From NCBI GenBank assembly GCA_021795795.1, contig JAJYPA010000017.1, positions 1 through 43,583 of the forward strand: DNA of 43,583 nt, in the 5' to 3' direction. The translations under genes were made by a program, and so were the position numbers. Below the pieces are notes generated by a model, which had not been told where the DNA came from, did no database searches, and worked only from the letters and a program-made list of their open reading frames with translations. Source of the stretch: Pseudomonadota bacterium (lineage in GTDB: Bacteria > Pseudomonadota > Gammaproteobacteria > Halothiobacillales > Halothiobacillaceae). This document shows, in pieces, positions 43,548 to 43,583 of the stretch (position 1 is its first letter; each line of letters starts with the position of its first letter).

Positions 43548-43583
43548 TTGTCTCGGATCATGGGTGAAAAGCGGCTCTTCGTC

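Overview
The window is a catabolic gene island from a Gram-negative bacterium, most likely a proteobacterium. The evidence is two OprD-like outer-membrane porin loci (one decayed), periplasmic-binding-protein ABC transporters and IS5-type transposase debris. I cannot name the species. Almost every gene is on the minus strand; the main exception is one LysR regulator on plus. The theme is nitrogen recovery from small N-rich ring compounds (purines, pyrimidines, s-triazines and the ureides made when they open).

Layout from left to right. 1-3.2 kb: 3'-truncated amidase, a decayed IS5-family transposase, and remnants of a porin and of a 2-oxoglutarate/Fe(II) oxygenase that are paralogous to intact genes at 39.3-41.6 kb. 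3.2-5.0 kb: isochorismatase-fold hydrolase and a YoaK/DUF1275 membrane protein. 5.1-10.3 kb: NCS1 permease, biuret hydrolase (biuH), a second isochorismatase-fold hydrolase, allophanate hydrolase (atzF) and cyanase (cynS). This is a biuret -> allophanate -> ammonia module, and the atzF-cynS part is much richer in G+C than its neighbours. 10.3-12.3 kb: frameshifted quinone reductase and 1.4 kb without a supportable gene. 12.3-20.6 kb: AtzB-like amidohydrolase, 2OG-Fe(II) oxygenase, a candidate sigma-54 promoter, an NMT1-type ABC transporter, a Rid-family protein, a creatininase-family amidohydrolase and an FAD-linked oxidase, next to a divergent LysR regulator.

21.6-34.4 kb is a tight unit with many stop/start overlaps: a ring-opening amidohydrolase (cyanuric acid hydrolase/barbiturase family), guanine-deaminase-like protein, three-subunit molybdenum hydroxylase, ureidoglycolate-lyase-like protein, a second ring-opening amidohydrolase, XdhC, and hpxX-hpxY-hpxZ, a MobA/MocA-like nucleotidyltransferase and an hpxW-like gamma-glutamyltransferase. 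The four hpx-type genes are known from oxalurate/oxamate use in purine breakdown; HpxX/HpxY are also the AtzG/AtzE families of cyanuric acid catabolism. 34.8-41.6 kb is a second uptake/oxidation unit: 2OG-Fe(II) oxygenase, porin, NMT1 binding protein, ABC ATPase, permease, VOC protein and flavin monooxygenase. The right edge holds a broken tyrosine recombinase.

Working model (inference): a porin and two ABC systems import heterocycles. The 2OG oxygenases, flavin monooxygenase, Mo-hydroxylase and deaminases convert them to a cyclic ureide, which the AtzD/barbiturase enzymes open. HpxXY, HpxW, BiuH and AtzF then finish the acyl-ureas to ammonia and CO2. The true substrate is not determined by sequence alone. 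The two divergent ring-opening amidohydrolases and the fusion of hpx, atz and xdh parts in one island are the most novel aspect.
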